Counted from the first letter of the stretch, positions 7,995 to 17,276 are shown. The stretch is DNA of 64,000 nt from Nocardia wallacei (GCF_014466955.1 NZ_AP023396.1:1054001-1118000); one strand, 5' to 3'. The notes: generated by a model not told the origin, from the sequence alone. Numbers and translations: made by a program.

Positions 7995-9539
7995 TCACGG
8001 CTTCGGTCCCATCACATACGGCTCGAGGGCTTGCCGAACCTGTTCCGGGGTCGGTTTGCCCCAGGCAGTGCTGCGGCGCAGCGGGTCAAGAGTCGTTCTT
8101 TCTATCGCGCAGAGCTCTTCGACGGTGCCGTTTCTTACGTCCCACGGAAACACCTCGCCATACACGTCGACTTGGGTGACCAGCCGAGCAGTCCGCGCCT
8201 CGTGGACGAAAATCCTCACCTTCCCGCTCACAAACCTCATCGTCGACGATCGTCCAGGGCAATCGAGTCTGCGAATAAGGTCACCATCCGATGGCCCAGT
8301 GGCACACGCGACCAACTGCACGGACCGGACGTCCGTCGGGTTCCACACTGCCGGATCAGCGTGATCATCGATCCTGCCTGCCAGTCCAATCGTCTCGGGA
8401 TGACCGAGATCCGCGTAGAAATCGTCCTGCCAGAATCGGACTGGACGCGGACCACTGTCAGACAGGCCAGCAGTTCGCGAGTTGCCCTGGGTTGACTCAC
8501 ACACCGAATCGGCCTTGCTCGCACTCGGATCCAACGCATTCCTGACGCAGCTCACCAGGATCCCGCCGCCGACCAAGACCAGCATCAAGGGAAGGAAGAT
8601 CAGCGGCCACATGTGCCGACGCTCTGTTTTACGAACTGGTACGGACGGCCGGCGCACCAGCCTCCGCGGAGCCTGCCGAGCCTTGGGGATGACGGTCCGC
8701 GCCGCTCCTCGCGCGGACAGTGCCTTTTCCAGCGTCGCACCGAATTCACCGCAACTCACATAGCGGTCAGCGGGATGCTTTGCCATCGCTCGCGCAACGA
8801 TCGCGTCCAACCATCCGAGCTGTGGGCGGTACTCGCTGACCAGCGGTACGCGCGCGCTGAGGTGCCCCGCAATCACCGCTGATGCACTCTCCGCTTGGAA
8901 TGGCGCACGCCCGGTGAGCATGTGGAACACCGTGCACGCCAGCGAGTATTGATCCGATCTCGCGCCGACCGTACGACCCTCCAACTGCTCCGGCGCCGCA
9001 TAGTTGAACGTGGCCAGAACCGACCCAGGGACGGTGAGCTGAGTGGACAGGTCAGCGGCGCCAGCGATTCCGAAATCGGTGAGGTATGCGCGCCCTGACT
9101 GCGCCTGCAGCAGGATATTCGCCGGATTGACGTCCCGGTGAACTACGCCCACGTTGTGCGCATAGTCGAGAGCCCCGGCGATCTCGCTCACGATCCGAAC
9201 AGCATCCCGTGTGTCCATCCCGTACCGACCGATGCAGCCTCGAACATCCGACCCGTCGATGTACTGCATTGCGATCCATAGCCGCCCGCCCAAAACCCCC
9301 GTGCCATAGACGGCCACGACATTCGGATGGTCCAGACGCGCGGCCAGCCTGGCCTCGCGCTCGAACCGGCGTCGCAGCTCGCCGTCGGCCATCAGGCGCT
9401 GATGCAGGAGTTTCAGGGAAACCTTGCGGCCCAATCGATCGTCGCGGGCCCGATAGACCGATCCCATGCCACCGCTGCCGAGGCACCGCTCGATGACGAA
9501 CCCGGCGATCACGGTCCCGGATGCCAGCACCTCGGCCAA
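7995..9539 (-). CDS. Membrane Ser/Thr protein kinase (Pkn type) with extracytoplasmic C-terminal domain
   Basis: A 514-residue Hanks-type kinase. TTG at 9539 is chosen because GGGGAGG sits 5 bases ahead and the chain then begins just before the kinase core. Visible are the glycine loop GSGGMG (21-26), the ATP lysine K43 in VSLKLL, E62, the catalytic loop HRDVNPAN (D136, N141), DFG (155-157), APE (182-184), a juxtamembrane basic linker, one membrane helix (about 311-331, LIFLPLMLVLVGGGILV) and about 180 outside residues with four cysteines. The catalytic-loop lysine usual at D+2 is Asn here. It is divergent from the ESX-associated genes that start 200 bp away, so it may regulate or be regulated with them; that link is inferred. 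Confidence 0.9.
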   Translation of the reverse strand: MAEVLASGTVIAGFVIERCLGSGGMGSVYRARDDRLGRKVSLKLLHQRLMADGELRRRFEREARLAARLDHPNVVAVYGTGVLGGRLWIAMQYIDGSDVRGCIGRYGMDTRDAVRIVSEIAGALDYAHNVGVVHRDVNPANILLQAQSGRAYLTDFGIAGAADLSTQLTVPGSVLATFNYAAPEQLEGRTVGARSDQYSLACTVFHMLTGRAPFQAESASAVIAGHLSARVPLVSEYRPQLGWLDAIVARAMAKHPADRYVSCGEFGATLEKALSARGAARTVIPKARQAPRRLVRRPSVPVRKTERRHMWPLIFLPLMLVLVGGGILVSCVRNALDPSASKADSVCESTQGNSRTAGLSDSGPRPVRFWQDDFYADLGHPETIGLAGRIDDHADPAVWNPTDVRSVQLVACATGPSDGDLIRRLDCPGRSSTMRFVSGKVRIFVHEARTARLVTQVDVYGEVFPWDVRNGTVEELCAIERTTLDPLRRSTAWGKPTPEQVRQALEPYVMGPKP

Positions 9540-9739
9540 TCTGCCTCCCCACCGACTCGACTGTGCAGCAAGGATAAGGCCAGCTGCGGCCATCCGGAGA
9601 TCAAACACCGCCCGCCGAGTGCTTGAGCCATACCGTCCGCGCCCCTGTGCTCGCAAAGCTCATGTACGGCCAGCAACGAGGAGTCCAAGGTCGAGCTTCA
9701 ACTGGTAGCCTCTTCGGGCAGGACTCTGCGGAAGGGGGA

Positions 9740-10144
9740 ATGGTGACGAAGCCCGGTATCGACTTCGGCCAGGCCGAGATTCAAGCGTTCAATAACGCGA
9801 TTGCCGCAGGCGAGGTTCATTACGACGAGTCTGCGGCCAAGCAGGCTGCTCAACTTTATCAGACGGCGATTGAACGACTGATCGAGATGCGGTCTAAACT
9901 CTATACACTGACCGACAGGACGGGTTTCGGGGGTTTTCCAACCGGCCATGAGCTGCAGCAAGGATTTTCAAATAAGGCGCGAGATGGAGTTGACGTCATT
10001 ACCCAGCTTATCGATGGCGCAATGCGACTGCAGGAAAGCTACTTACGAGCTGGCGGATTGATCGAGGAAGCAGATCAAACGAATGGTGTCAGACTCAAGA
10101 TGCTGACTGAACATGGAGGGACGGTGATTTCCAATAATGAGTAG
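9740..10144 (+). CDS. Small helical protein, possible ESX-associated secreted factor
   Basis: ATG 9740 or GTG 9743 follows GAAGGGGG and gives about 134 residues. The protein is almost wholly helical, without a signal peptide or membrane helix (HYDESAAKQAAQLYQTAIERLIEM and further long helices, then GGFPTGHELQQGF). Size and helical shape are like those of WXG100/EspC-type substrates, but no W-x-G motif is present. The gene overlaps the downstream DUF3558-like lipoprotein by 8 bp, a coupling seen with ESX-linked operons in Nocardia and Mycobacterium. Third codon positions are noticeably less GC-rich than in the core genes, a sign of transfer. Function unproven. Confidence 0.65.
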   Translation: MVTKPGIDFGQAEIQAFNNAIAAGEVHYDESAAKQAAQLYQTAIERLIEMRSKLYTLTDRTGFGGFPTGHELQQGFSNKARDGVDVITQLIDGAMRLQESYLRAGGLIEEADQTNGVRLKMLTEHGGTVISNNE

Positions 10145-10742
10145 GGCAACGTTTCTGACATCTTCTCTTCTCCTGACCGTGATGCTTTCCGCGGCATGCA
10201 CATCCCGGGATGACAGCGACGGACCCGGAACAACCACCAGCACCGCCGCGAAACCAAGTATCTCCGTAAGCGTGAATCCTGCACCGGAACAGGATCCGGC
10301 TGGCAGCAAACCGGTTGCCTACGACCCATGTCTCGAAATTGGTGACGAGACGATCGCGAAAGCGGGGTTCGATCCCGCTACCCGAGAGCGCAGCGATCAG
10401 GTTCACACCGGCTATGCCTTCATAGGTTGCACATTCGAGCGAAAAGAACAGGTGGGAGGGGTGAGTCGCAGAGTGGGCTCTCTGACGATCTCATCGACTA
10501 ATATCTCTCTTGATCAGTTTCGCAAACGCGAAGGCTCTGCGGCGCGTGAAATAAAGATAAACGGCAAAGAGGCGATCACGTACGGTATGGCCGCCGCCGA
10601 GGCGTGCAATGTCGTGACCAATGGCCCTGATGGCGCCATTGATGTTCAGGTGGATAGTGCCGCTGCTCTGTCGAATTGGCGCGGTTGCGACCATGTTCAA
10701 GAGATCGCCAGCACCATTGATGCTGTTGTTTCGGAAAAGTAG
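10137..10742 (+). CDS. DUF3558-family lipoprotein
   Basis: Two hundred and one residues with a lipoprotein signal (hydrophobic LLLTVMLSAAC, lipid-bearing Cys21) and then a Ser/Thr/Pro linker. The mature domain begins YDPCLEIGDETIAKAGFDP, the DUF3558 hallmark, followed by GCTFE and three further cysteines that could pair. DUF3558 lipoproteins of mycolate actinomycetes sit on the outer face of the membrane; their biochemical role is not known. The gene overlaps the upstream helical protein and converges on the next lipoprotein gene. Confidence 0.8.
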   Translation: MSRATFLTSSLLLTVMLSAACTSRDDSDGPGTTTSTAAKPSISVSVNPAPEQDPAGSKPVAYDPCLEIGDETIAKAGFDPATRERSDQVHTGYAFIGCTFERKEQVGGVSRRVGSLTISSTNISLDQFRKREGSAAREIKINGKEAITYGMAAAEACNVVTNGPDGAIDVQVDSAAALSNWRGCDHVQEIASTIDAVVSEK

Positions 10743-10816
10743 TTTCACCGGTTCTGCGTGAATCTATCAACGCGGCCAATTGCGCCACATTCGTTCAGTA
10801 TCCAGAGTCGTCCTAC

Positions 10817-11581
10817 CTATTTTGGCCAACCCGGTGAGAATGACTCGATCTTTGGGGGATCGTCGGGCGTACGTTCGGGTTTAGGTGGCTCATTTCCGCC
10901 CCAGCGAGATGTCGCCCATGGAAGGCAGAGATCTCGATAGTTATCGAGATTATACTGGTAGTTGACAAAGGGGAATCGGGTAAAGACGTCCCGACTAGGT
11001 CGAGCATCTCTTCCCGCTGGACCAGGTATCTGTGGTCCGGGCGGAACCTTGACAGGATTATCGGACTTCGGTTCGATCCGCACAGGCCCGCCTACGTCTA
11101 CGGCGATTGCTTCCAGTGTTTGCTTCCTGTTGCCGGGCTCGGGAAGCGGATACTTACCGTCGATCTTCTTTGCTGTCGAGGTCATATCTTTACAGACGAC
11201 AGTAGTGGCGATTCCGTTAGGGCGCACTAATGGGACGATATGAAGATAAGCAGTTCCGACACCTTCGTACATAGGATGCGGTCTATCGGCGTCATAATTG
11301 TTGTTTTCCTCACTTCTTTCACGCCACCCCGGGTACGTGTAATCGATGCTCAGAAACTCTGCGATGGTATTGCTTTCGATCGCAGCTCGTACGCTCTGAG
11401 ATTCGGCGGATTCAAGATCCACGCCTTCTTCTGCCGACCATCGGAATGAAATTGCCCACGAGGGTGTTTCGTTACTTCTCTCGTGATGCTGTGCCGGTGT
11501 CTGGTCGGCACAGGAGGCTATCGCCGACAACGTACAGAGCATGAGTGCTGGTATCGTTTTCTTGCTGGCGAATGACATCAA
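10817..11581 (-). CDS. Putative lipoprotein of unknown function
   Basis: Two hundred and fifty-four residues; a lipoprotein-type signal ends at Cys24 (LMLCTLSAIASC). The mature part is polar and Pro-rich towards the end (VPPGPQIPGPAG), with two Cys (VVCKDM and DLCLPW) and no recognised domain. The ATG overlaps the stop of the 840-residue gene by 4 bp, so the two are one transcription unit and probably act at the cell envelope together. Codon use is less GC-biased than in the core, like its neighbours. Confidence 0.65.
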   Translation of the reverse strand: MMSFASKKTIPALMLCTLSAIASCADQTPAQHHERSNETPSWAISFRWSAEEGVDLESAESQSVRAAIESNTIAEFLSIDYTYPGWRERSEENNNYDADRPHPMYEGVGTAYLHIVPLVRPNGIATTVVCKDMTSTAKKIDGKYPLPEPGNRKQTLEAIAVDVGGPVRIEPKSDNPVKVPPGPQIPGPAGRDARPSRDVFTRFPFVNYQYNLDNYRDLCLPWATSRWGGNEPPKPERTPDDPPKIESFSPGWPK

Positions 11582-14100
11582 TGGCCTTTCAGTACCGTAC
11601 TCTTGTACTCATCGGGCGACTTCGTATAATCACCAATGTTCACCCGATTCTCGGTAGTGGATCCCCTGAATGCGGTGACATCGATACCTGAACCCTTGAG
11701 CCAGGAATCTGAGGCCGACCTAAAAGCCAGGCTTCGTTGAAAGCTATCTTCAGTTCCCGAAGTTCCAATGATGTCCTCGTAGCGTCTCAGGCGGCCATCT
11801 TCAAGCCATTCAGACGGAAATCCCGTTGCGCCGTTCGGCGTATTTTGAAAATAGTTTGGATTTTCTGAAGAAACGGCGTTTATCATAGCATAGTAGCGTT
11901 GCGCCATGAGGTCGTCCTGTACAATCCGCTGCTGAGCCTCAGGTATGCTTTTGTATTCCGGCTTGATCTCGTCGGATATGATTTTGCCTGCCGAATCGAG
12001 GCAGATTTCGGCAAGCGGGTTGGTCTTCGCGCCAACAGCGGTAGACAGACCACCAGCAGCGACGTCAATAGCAAGCTTCTTGCGGCCTGCTGATTCCTCT
12101 GCGGCTTCTTTGTCATCCAGTCCTCGATCGAATGCCTCAGCCCGCAGGCCTTGCTCCTGATAGGCCATCAGGCGCCCTGCGGCTTCCGCGTATTGATTGC
12201 GATCGTTGGACGGCTGATCCGATAGTAATGCGTATTGCGCTGCATACTCGTTGGTCCGGGATATCATTGCGCCATTCCATGCGCCTGACGACACTTGATC
12301 GGTGTTGAACAATGTCGACAGTCGCACAGCCTGTAGATCGCGATCCTCATCCCGGCCGTCGCGGAGGTGAAAGTCGGGAGTGGGATGCCCTGGTGCACCG
12401 GCGATGTTGTCGATGTAAGGGATCATCGCCCCGGTTAGTTGCCGAGTGAGCCCGGGATTGACCTGCCCGAGAGACTCGTTGTCGTGGCCGGGGATGTTCA
12501 TCAGGGTCTCGAACGGCCCCATCAGGCCATTCTTACCGTCTGCGTCCGAGGTCAGGATGTTGGCGAGCCCCGAGGCTGCACGCCCGGCGAGCTGGGATTG
12601 TTCTGGAGTGACCGCTGGTTGCCCATCGATTGCGGGGTGCGGTACTGCGTCTTCTCCGATCCAGTTGAACAGTTGAGGAGGTTGTTTGCCGTCGGAGTCT
12701 TCCCAGTCGAACTGCAGCAGCGGTGTGATGACCTTCTTCGGGTCGTAGCCCTTCTCCAGCGGAGGTGATCCGGGGTCAGTTTCGCCGGTGAGCAGTTGTG
12801 TGGTCGCTTCGTGGTTGCGGCTGGAGATCTCCAGGTAGTTGCGCATGACGCCTTCGGTGGCATCCTTGTCTGGCGCACCCGGCACACTCGGTGTGCCAAA
12901 GTCGCCGGTGCCGATTCCGAGACTGGCCGACTGTCGGGTGAGTTCGCGGGCGAACTCGGTACCAGGTTCATAACCCGGGTTGGACTGTGCGATCAGTTCC
13001 CCAAGGCGCTGGCTGTCTTGATAGAAGCGGTGTTGCACGGTCACTTCGTTCTCGGGGCCGGGGAAGCGGGTGGCGTTGGCGTCGGGACCATTGACTCGGG
13101 TGGAGACGAGTTGACGGACGTCCTCGGGGAGCTGCTGATATCCGCCGGGCGACTGGAGCGATCCGTCGGGGTTGCGGCCGGTGCCGATCTTTTCGTTGGA
13201 CACGACCGTCAGGCCGTTGGCGAGGGCGTCTCGTCGACCGGCGGCGAGCGGGTTGCCTGCCTGTTCTTGGTCTTTGAGGTGGTCGCTGAGCGCCAGCAAG
13301 CCGTCCTTGCCAGCGGATTGGTAGAACTCGCGGTAGTACTGCTGGGTGGAGGCCGGGACGGTGGAGACGTCCTTGCCTTCGGCCAGGGCTTGCAGGTCTT
13401 GTTCGGTGAGCATGCCTTGTGGCAGGTGGCCGGCGATCTCGTCGAGCTTGGCCTTGTCGACACTGCCGTCCGGGTTGGTGATGGCGTCGTGAACCGCTTT
13501 GCCGTCTTCGGCGCCGAGTTTGCCGGTGTCGGCAGCGGTGACGGGGGCGTCGATGCTGTTGCCGATCAGGTCACCGCGGGTGCGGACCTGCTCGGCAGCG
13601 GTGGTGATGGCGGTGGACATCTCGCTGACGGCGCCGGACAGGCCGTAGTAGGCGGCGTTGATCATTCCCTGGTGGTGGTCGACTCGTTCCTTGACCTTCT
13701 GCAGGTCCTCACGGCTGATGTTGCCGCGGAGAACGGCCTGCTTGGTCTGGACCTCCCAGCGGTCACTGACTTGAAGCGGCAGAGGCGACCCGGCATCGTT
13801 CTCGGCGTCGGCGACCTTGCCGAGCAAGATCCGCCGCTCGTTGGCGAGACGGGACTCAGCGCTCCGCAGTGCGGCGGTGACGCTCCGGATCTCTTCGGCG
13901 AGCTTGCGGCCTTCGGTATTCTCCTCGCTGAACCTGTCGTAGGCGGCGTCGCGGGTGGCACCGGCCCAGTTCGTTCCGGTGAATTGGCCGACCATCCGGC
14001 CGAGCTGAGTTTCGTAGGTGCCTATAGCAGTGTCCAGCTCCGCCGCCCAGGCGGCCAGCTTGCTGGTGTCCCACTTCTCGAGTTCGCTGCGCGTGGGCAT
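11578..14100 (-). CDS. Large ESX-associated protein with N-terminal W-x-G domain (TPR-region type)
   Basis: Eight hundred and forty residues. The N-terminal 200 are helical and carry NWAGATRDAAYDRF (W45-A-G47), a WXG100-like hairpin turn followed by a Y/F-x-E segment, and a coiled coil. The remainder is a long, mostly helical soluble domain with Pro/Gly-rich turns; the layout resembles actinobacterial proteins annotated as TPR-repeat-region proteins, which sit next to EspC-like genes. No signal peptide or membrane span is seen, which fits export through type VII secretion or a cytosolic partner role. Its ATG overlaps the stop of the EspC-like gene (TAATG), and the lipoprotein gene follows with a 4-bp overlap. 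A toxin activity at the C-terminus cannot be excluded. Confidence 0.75.
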   Translation of the reverse strand: MPTRSELEKWDTSKLAAWAAELDTAIGTYETQLGRMVGQFTGTNWAGATRDAAYDRFSEENTEGRKLAEEIRSVTAALRSAESRLANERRILLGKVADAENDAGSPLPLQVSDRWEVQTKQAVLRGNISREDLQKVKERVDHHQGMINAAYYGLSGAVSEMSTAITTAAEQVRTRGDLIGNSIDAPVTAADTGKLGAEDGKAVHDAITNPDGSVDKAKLDEIAGHLPQGMLTEQDLQALAEGKDVSTVPASTQQYYREFYQSAGKDGLLALSDHLKDQEQAGNPLAAGRRDALANGLTVVSNEKIGTGRNPDGSLQSPGGYQQLPEDVRQLVSTRVNGPDANATRFPGPENEVTVQHRFYQDSQRLGELIAQSNPGYEPGTEFARELTRQSASLGIGTGDFGTPSVPGAPDKDATEGVMRNYLEISSRNHEATTQLLTGETDPGSPPLEKGYDPKKVITPLLQFDWEDSDGKQPPQLFNWIGEDAVPHPAIDGQPAVTPEQSQLAGRAASGLANILTSDADGKNGLMGPFETLMNIPGHDNESLGQVNPGLTRQLTGAMIPYIDNIAGAPGHPTPDFHLRDGRDEDRDLQAVRLSTLFNTDQVSSGAWNGAMISRTNEYAAQYALLSDQPSNDRNQYAEAAGRLMAYQEQGLRAEAFDRGLDDKEAAEESAGRKKLAIDVAAGGLSTAVGAKTNPLAEICLDSAGKIISDEIKPEYKSIPEAQQRIVQDDLMAQRYYAMINAVSSENPNYFQNTPNGATGFPSEWLEDGRLRRYEDIIGTSGTEDSFQRSLAFRSASDSWLKGSGIDVTAFRGSTTENRVNIGDYTKSPDEYKSTVLKGH

Positions 14101-14408
14101 TACTGGCCGCCTTGCCCGTGGTAGTTCATGGAGTCGAGCACTTGTTTGAACTGTTCATCGGTGGTCGCGATCAGATTCGACGCGGCATTCACTTTGCTCG
14201 ACAGGGTTCGGATGCGCTGGGCGACGCGTAGCCATGCGCCTTCGGTGAACTCGCCGGCCTGTGCGCACACTGCCCCGAGTGTGCAGCCGGGTAGCGCAGC
14301 ACCGATCTGATCCCCGGTCGCGCGGACATTGATGTTGTCGATTTGGGCAGCGACGTCGTCCAATGTCGCAGTCAGCTTGTTCAGCTCGTCGGTATCGGCT
14401 TTGAGCAT
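14100..14408 (-). CDS. EspC/DUF2580-like small ESX-associated protein
   Basis: ATG at 14408 gives 102 residues starting MLKADTDELNKLTATLDDVA, the typical DUF2580 opening, with a GGGGGG ribosome site 10 bases ahead; a longer frame to 14522 adds an Arg-rich leader that looks non-coding. The chain forms two helices around a central turn with a C-x5-C pair (GCTLGAVC). Proteins of this size and fold are type VII secretion substrates or partners. It is the first gene of the leftward unit EspC-like, W-x-G protein, lipoprotein. Confidence 0.75.
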   Translation of the reverse strand: MLKADTDELNKLTATLDDVAAQIDNINVRATGDQIGAALPGCTLGAVCAQAGEFTEGAWLRVAQRIRTLSSKVNAASNLIATTDEQFKQVLDSMNYHGQGGQ

Positions 14409-14598
14409 GCCGTGCGGTCCCCCCTTCAGGTCGTACAGGCTGATCCGGCGCGATGCCATCACGTCGTTTTCGGACGTGATTGTGCCAGTTCGACCGGTTC
14501 GGCGGCGCCTCTGGCTGGACATGCGTCTGTGTTAACCTCGCCAGATCAGGCATACGATGCTGTGACCGGTGACTGCCGGGATCATTCAGGGGGCGGCA
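14409..14598. promoter_or_regulatory. Divergent promoter region between the two ESX-associated units
   Basis: About 190 bp separate the leftward EspC-like start and the rightward PPE-like start. Both transcription units must begin here. No operator palindrome was recognised with confidence. Confidence 0.4.
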
Positions 14599-16470
14599 GT
14601 GGGCGGACAAGACGATCCGCAGGTACCGGGGCCGGGAACGACCCCTCCGATGAAAGACATCTTCTCCCAGATCCAGGACGCCGCAGTCCAGGCCAGCATT
14701 CAGCCGTTCGCCCAGAAGCTGGGCGCTTCCGAACAACGAGTCCGCCAGATCGATGGCAAGCTCGGCGAACTGGGAGCCGGGACCGATCCCGCGTACACCA
14801 GCAGCGACGACCACTTCCAGGGGATGTCGCATCAAGCCTTGTACGACGCGGTGAACGGTGTCGGCGGGCTGGACCCGAAGGGTCTGCAGACGATGCGGCA
14901 GACCTGGTTCGAATGCGCCAGCGAACTGGAGAACCTGTCGTCGTTCACGCTCAGCCTCGGGATGAACAACATCTTCGGACACGGGCTGTGGAAGGGCGTC
15001 GCCGCGGATGCCGCACAGGCCGCCTCCGAACGGTATATGCGCGTGGCGAACCAGATCGGTCAGGTCTTCGAATCGGTCGCCATGCGCATGGACGGCATGG
15101 CGTGGACGGCCGAGGCAGTACGCAAAGCCGTTCAGCCGCCACCGAACTCGGTGACACTCACCCCGAACTCCGACAATCCCGGCCAGGCAGTGTTGCCGTT
15201 GCTGCCGAATCCGCAGGCCATGGATCAAGCCGAAGTCGAGCGGGAGAAGGCGCGGCAGGACGCAATCCGTGCACTCGACAGCATCTACACCCCGTCGTTC
15301 CCCCCGTCCGGTGCGAATGTGCCTGCGTACCTGGATGTTCCGAAAATCGCCGGTGTCGGCGACGGAAACCCGTCGGCCGGCGGTTGGAATAGCGGCACCG
15401 GTGCCGGTGGGAGCGAGGGGCTTTCGGCGACCGGTCCCGAGCCGGTGGCTGCTCCGAGTGCCGAACCACCCGGCGCCGGGCCGCAGGACGCCTCGCCGGC
15501 CGCGACTAACCCCGCTGGGGTCGGCGTGCCGCAGGGGCTGCTGCCCACCGGCACTGGCACCGAACCCGCGGCGACGACGGCCGCGGGCATGGGGCCGGGT
15601 GCGGGAGGTTCGAGTAGCCCGGGCGCTACAGGATCCGGTGGTCCCGGAGGTGGGTACGGCGGATCGGGGCCATCCGTGGCTTCACCGGGAGGACTTGGGG
15701 CCTCCCGGCCGGGCATGCCCGCGTTCGGCATGCCCGGCGGCGCATTCGCTGCCGAGACGGGAGCGGGTGCCGCAGGCCGCGGAGCAGCGGCCGCGGCGAA
15801 GCCCGGGACACCCATGGGCGGGATACCGCACGGCGCACATGGCCGCGGTGATGACAAGGACGACGAGCGCGAGCACCGCACGCCCGACTATCTCAAGGGC
15901 ATCCAGCCGGACTGGGAGCAAGGCCTGCAGGCACCGAGCGGAATCATCGACGCAGACTCGGCACCGAGGTTCGACGCTGCCGACGACAGGTACATCCCCC
16001 CGCAGACATTCGCACCGACCGTCGACCGCACCGGGCAGCCACCGACAAACATCGACCCGTTCCGCGTGCCTCCCGTTCCCGCTGCTTCGGATCCAGTTGT
16101 CCACCAACCCGTCCCGCCGACGACACCGACACCGGGCAATGCCGCCGGCGCTCAGAGAGCTCCGATCAGCCACGGCGCCACCGACTATCGCGGCACCGAC
16201 ACATTCTCCGCCGTAGCCGACACCTCCGCCGAACCAGCAGCTCCGCCAGCCGCTGCTGCGAACCCTGCACCACATGCGGTGGCCGACGACGCTTTCCGTT
16301 GGCCGCAACACCACGAGCACCAGCGGCAAGCAGACGATGACCCGGTCAGCGAACTCGGGCCAGCCGGCGAAGGTGATACGGCCGAAGACAGTGACCCAGG
16401 TGAATACATCTTCATATCCGGTGCCGGGCCGATGATGGACGACGATCCCGGCGAGGGCGCCCGCCAGTGA
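14599..16470 (+). CDS. PPE-like ESX substrate with Gly/Pro/Ala-rich C-terminal region
   Basis: GTG at 14599 is preferred because AGGGGGCG lies 5 bases upstream; GTG 14569 is an alternative. The 623 residues split into a helical N-terminal 190 with a W-K-G turn (FGHGLWKGVAADAAQAASERY, about 126-147), as in PPE and EspI-like substrates, and a long low-complexity tail rich in Gly, Pro and Ala (about 260-400) and then in Pro/Thr/Asp. No signal peptide or membrane helix. The stop overlaps the ATG of the EspG-like gene, the standard substrate/chaperone arrangement of ESX loci. Confidence 0.75.
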   Translation: MGGQDDPQVPGPGTTPPMKDIFSQIQDAAVQASIQPFAQKLGASEQRVRQIDGKLGELGAGTDPAYTSSDDHFQGMSHQALYDAVNGVGGLDPKGLQTMRQTWFECASELENLSSFTLSLGMNNIFGHGLWKGVAADAAQAASERYMRVANQIGQVFESVAMRMDGMAWTAEAVRKAVQPPPNSVTLTPNSDNPGQAVLPLLPNPQAMDQAEVEREKARQDAIRALDSIYTPSFPPSGANVPAYLDVPKIAGVGDGNPSAGGWNSGTGAGGSEGLSATGPEPVAAPSAEPPGAGPQDASPAATNPAGVGVPQGLLPTGTGTEPAATTAAGMGPGAGGSSSPGATGSGGPGGGYGGSGPSVASPGGLGASRPGMPAFGMPGGAFAAETGAGAAGRGAAAAAKPGTPMGGIPHGAHGRGDDKDDEREHRTPDYLKGIQPDWEQGLQAPSGIIDADSAPRFDAADDRYIPPQTFAPTVDRTGQPPTNIDPFRVPPVPAASDPVVHQPVPPTTPTPGNAAGAQRAPISHGATDYRGTDTFSAVADTSAEPAAPPAAAANPAPHAVADDAFRWPQHHEHQRQADDDPVSELGPAGEGDTAEDSDPGEYIFISGAGPMMDDDPGEGARQ

Positions 16471-17234
16471 AAACCCGCACGTCCTGGACTTTCACCCCGG
16501 ACGAGTTCGCATTCGTCTGGCGATCGGAAACCGGGCTGGACGGCGACTACCCCCACCCGATCAACATCATCGAAACACCAACCACCGCAACCGAATACGC
16601 AATGCTGCGCGCCGAAATCAGCGCTCGCTACCCACACAACGGGGACCCCGACCTGACCGGACCACTCCGCGTGCTGGCCAACCCCGACCTGCGCATCATC
16701 TGCAACGGGTGGTTCCACGATTCCACCCGGCGGATCCGCTCCCACGCCGCCGCAGCTGGCGACCTTGGTGTAGTCCTGTACCAGAAAGCCGGTCCCACAG
16801 CCGATTTCGGCGCAGACCTCAAACTTGTCGTCACTAAACGACAGCAACTCGGCAGACACATCGCCGCCACGATGCCATCTACTCCGGCAGGAACAGCCGG
16901 TCCGATGTCCGGCTATACCCCACGCGTACGTGGCGATGAACCCCCCAGTTCATGGCTCCGAAACGACGCCGGCCAACGCCCCGTCGAGGAACGCATCCGT
17001 ATGCTGCTCCGCCTCCCACGGACAACCCAGGGCTACTTGCGCATCGACCGCTACCTGAACCACCCGCGGCAATATCCATCCGCCTACGTCAGCTGGATCG
17101 ACATCAGCGATAAGACTCGTGCCGGTGGCCGCTACCTCGTCGACGTCACCGACAACGACACGGTCATAACACCCGCGTCCACCGAGGTCATCGCCCGCGA
17201 ACTACACCAGAGAGCGGACCTCGGACAGAGCTGA
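16467..17234 (+). CDS. espG: EspG-family ESX secretion chaperone
   Basis: Two hundred and fifty-five residues opening with WTFTPDEFAFVWRSETGLDGDYPHPI, the characteristic EspG start (W-x-ltpdEF-x-x-W). EspG proteins hold PE/PPE-type substrates in the cytosol and pass them to the ESX secretion ATPase. Central strands (LRIICNGWF, LGVVLYQKAG) and the ending helix fit the family; length is slightly short of the usual 260-290. The ATG overlaps the stop of the PPE-like gene by 4 bp, which pairs it with that substrate. No ESX core gene (eccB, eccC, eccD, mycP) is in the window. Confidence 0.85.
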   Translation: MKTRTSWTFTPDEFAFVWRSETGLDGDYPHPINIIETPTTATEYAMLRAEISARYPHNGDPDLTGPLRVLANPDLRIICNGWFHDSTRRIRSHAAAAGDLGVVLYQKAGPTADFGADLKLVVTKRQQLGRHIAATMPSTPAGTAGPMSGYTPRVRGDEPPSSWLRNDAGQRPVEERIRMLLRLPRTTQGYLRIDRYLNHPRQYPSAYVSWIDISDKTRAGGRYLVDVTDNDTVITPASTEVIARELHQRADLGQS

Positions 17235-17276
17235 AATCAGCTCCTGCCGCGTAGATTTCAGCGATCACGCGGCCGG

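Noticed and set aside
14409..14522. Arg-rich leader MSSQRRRRTGRTG of the EspC-like protein
   Set aside because: The ATG at 14408 fits the family start and has a ribosome site.
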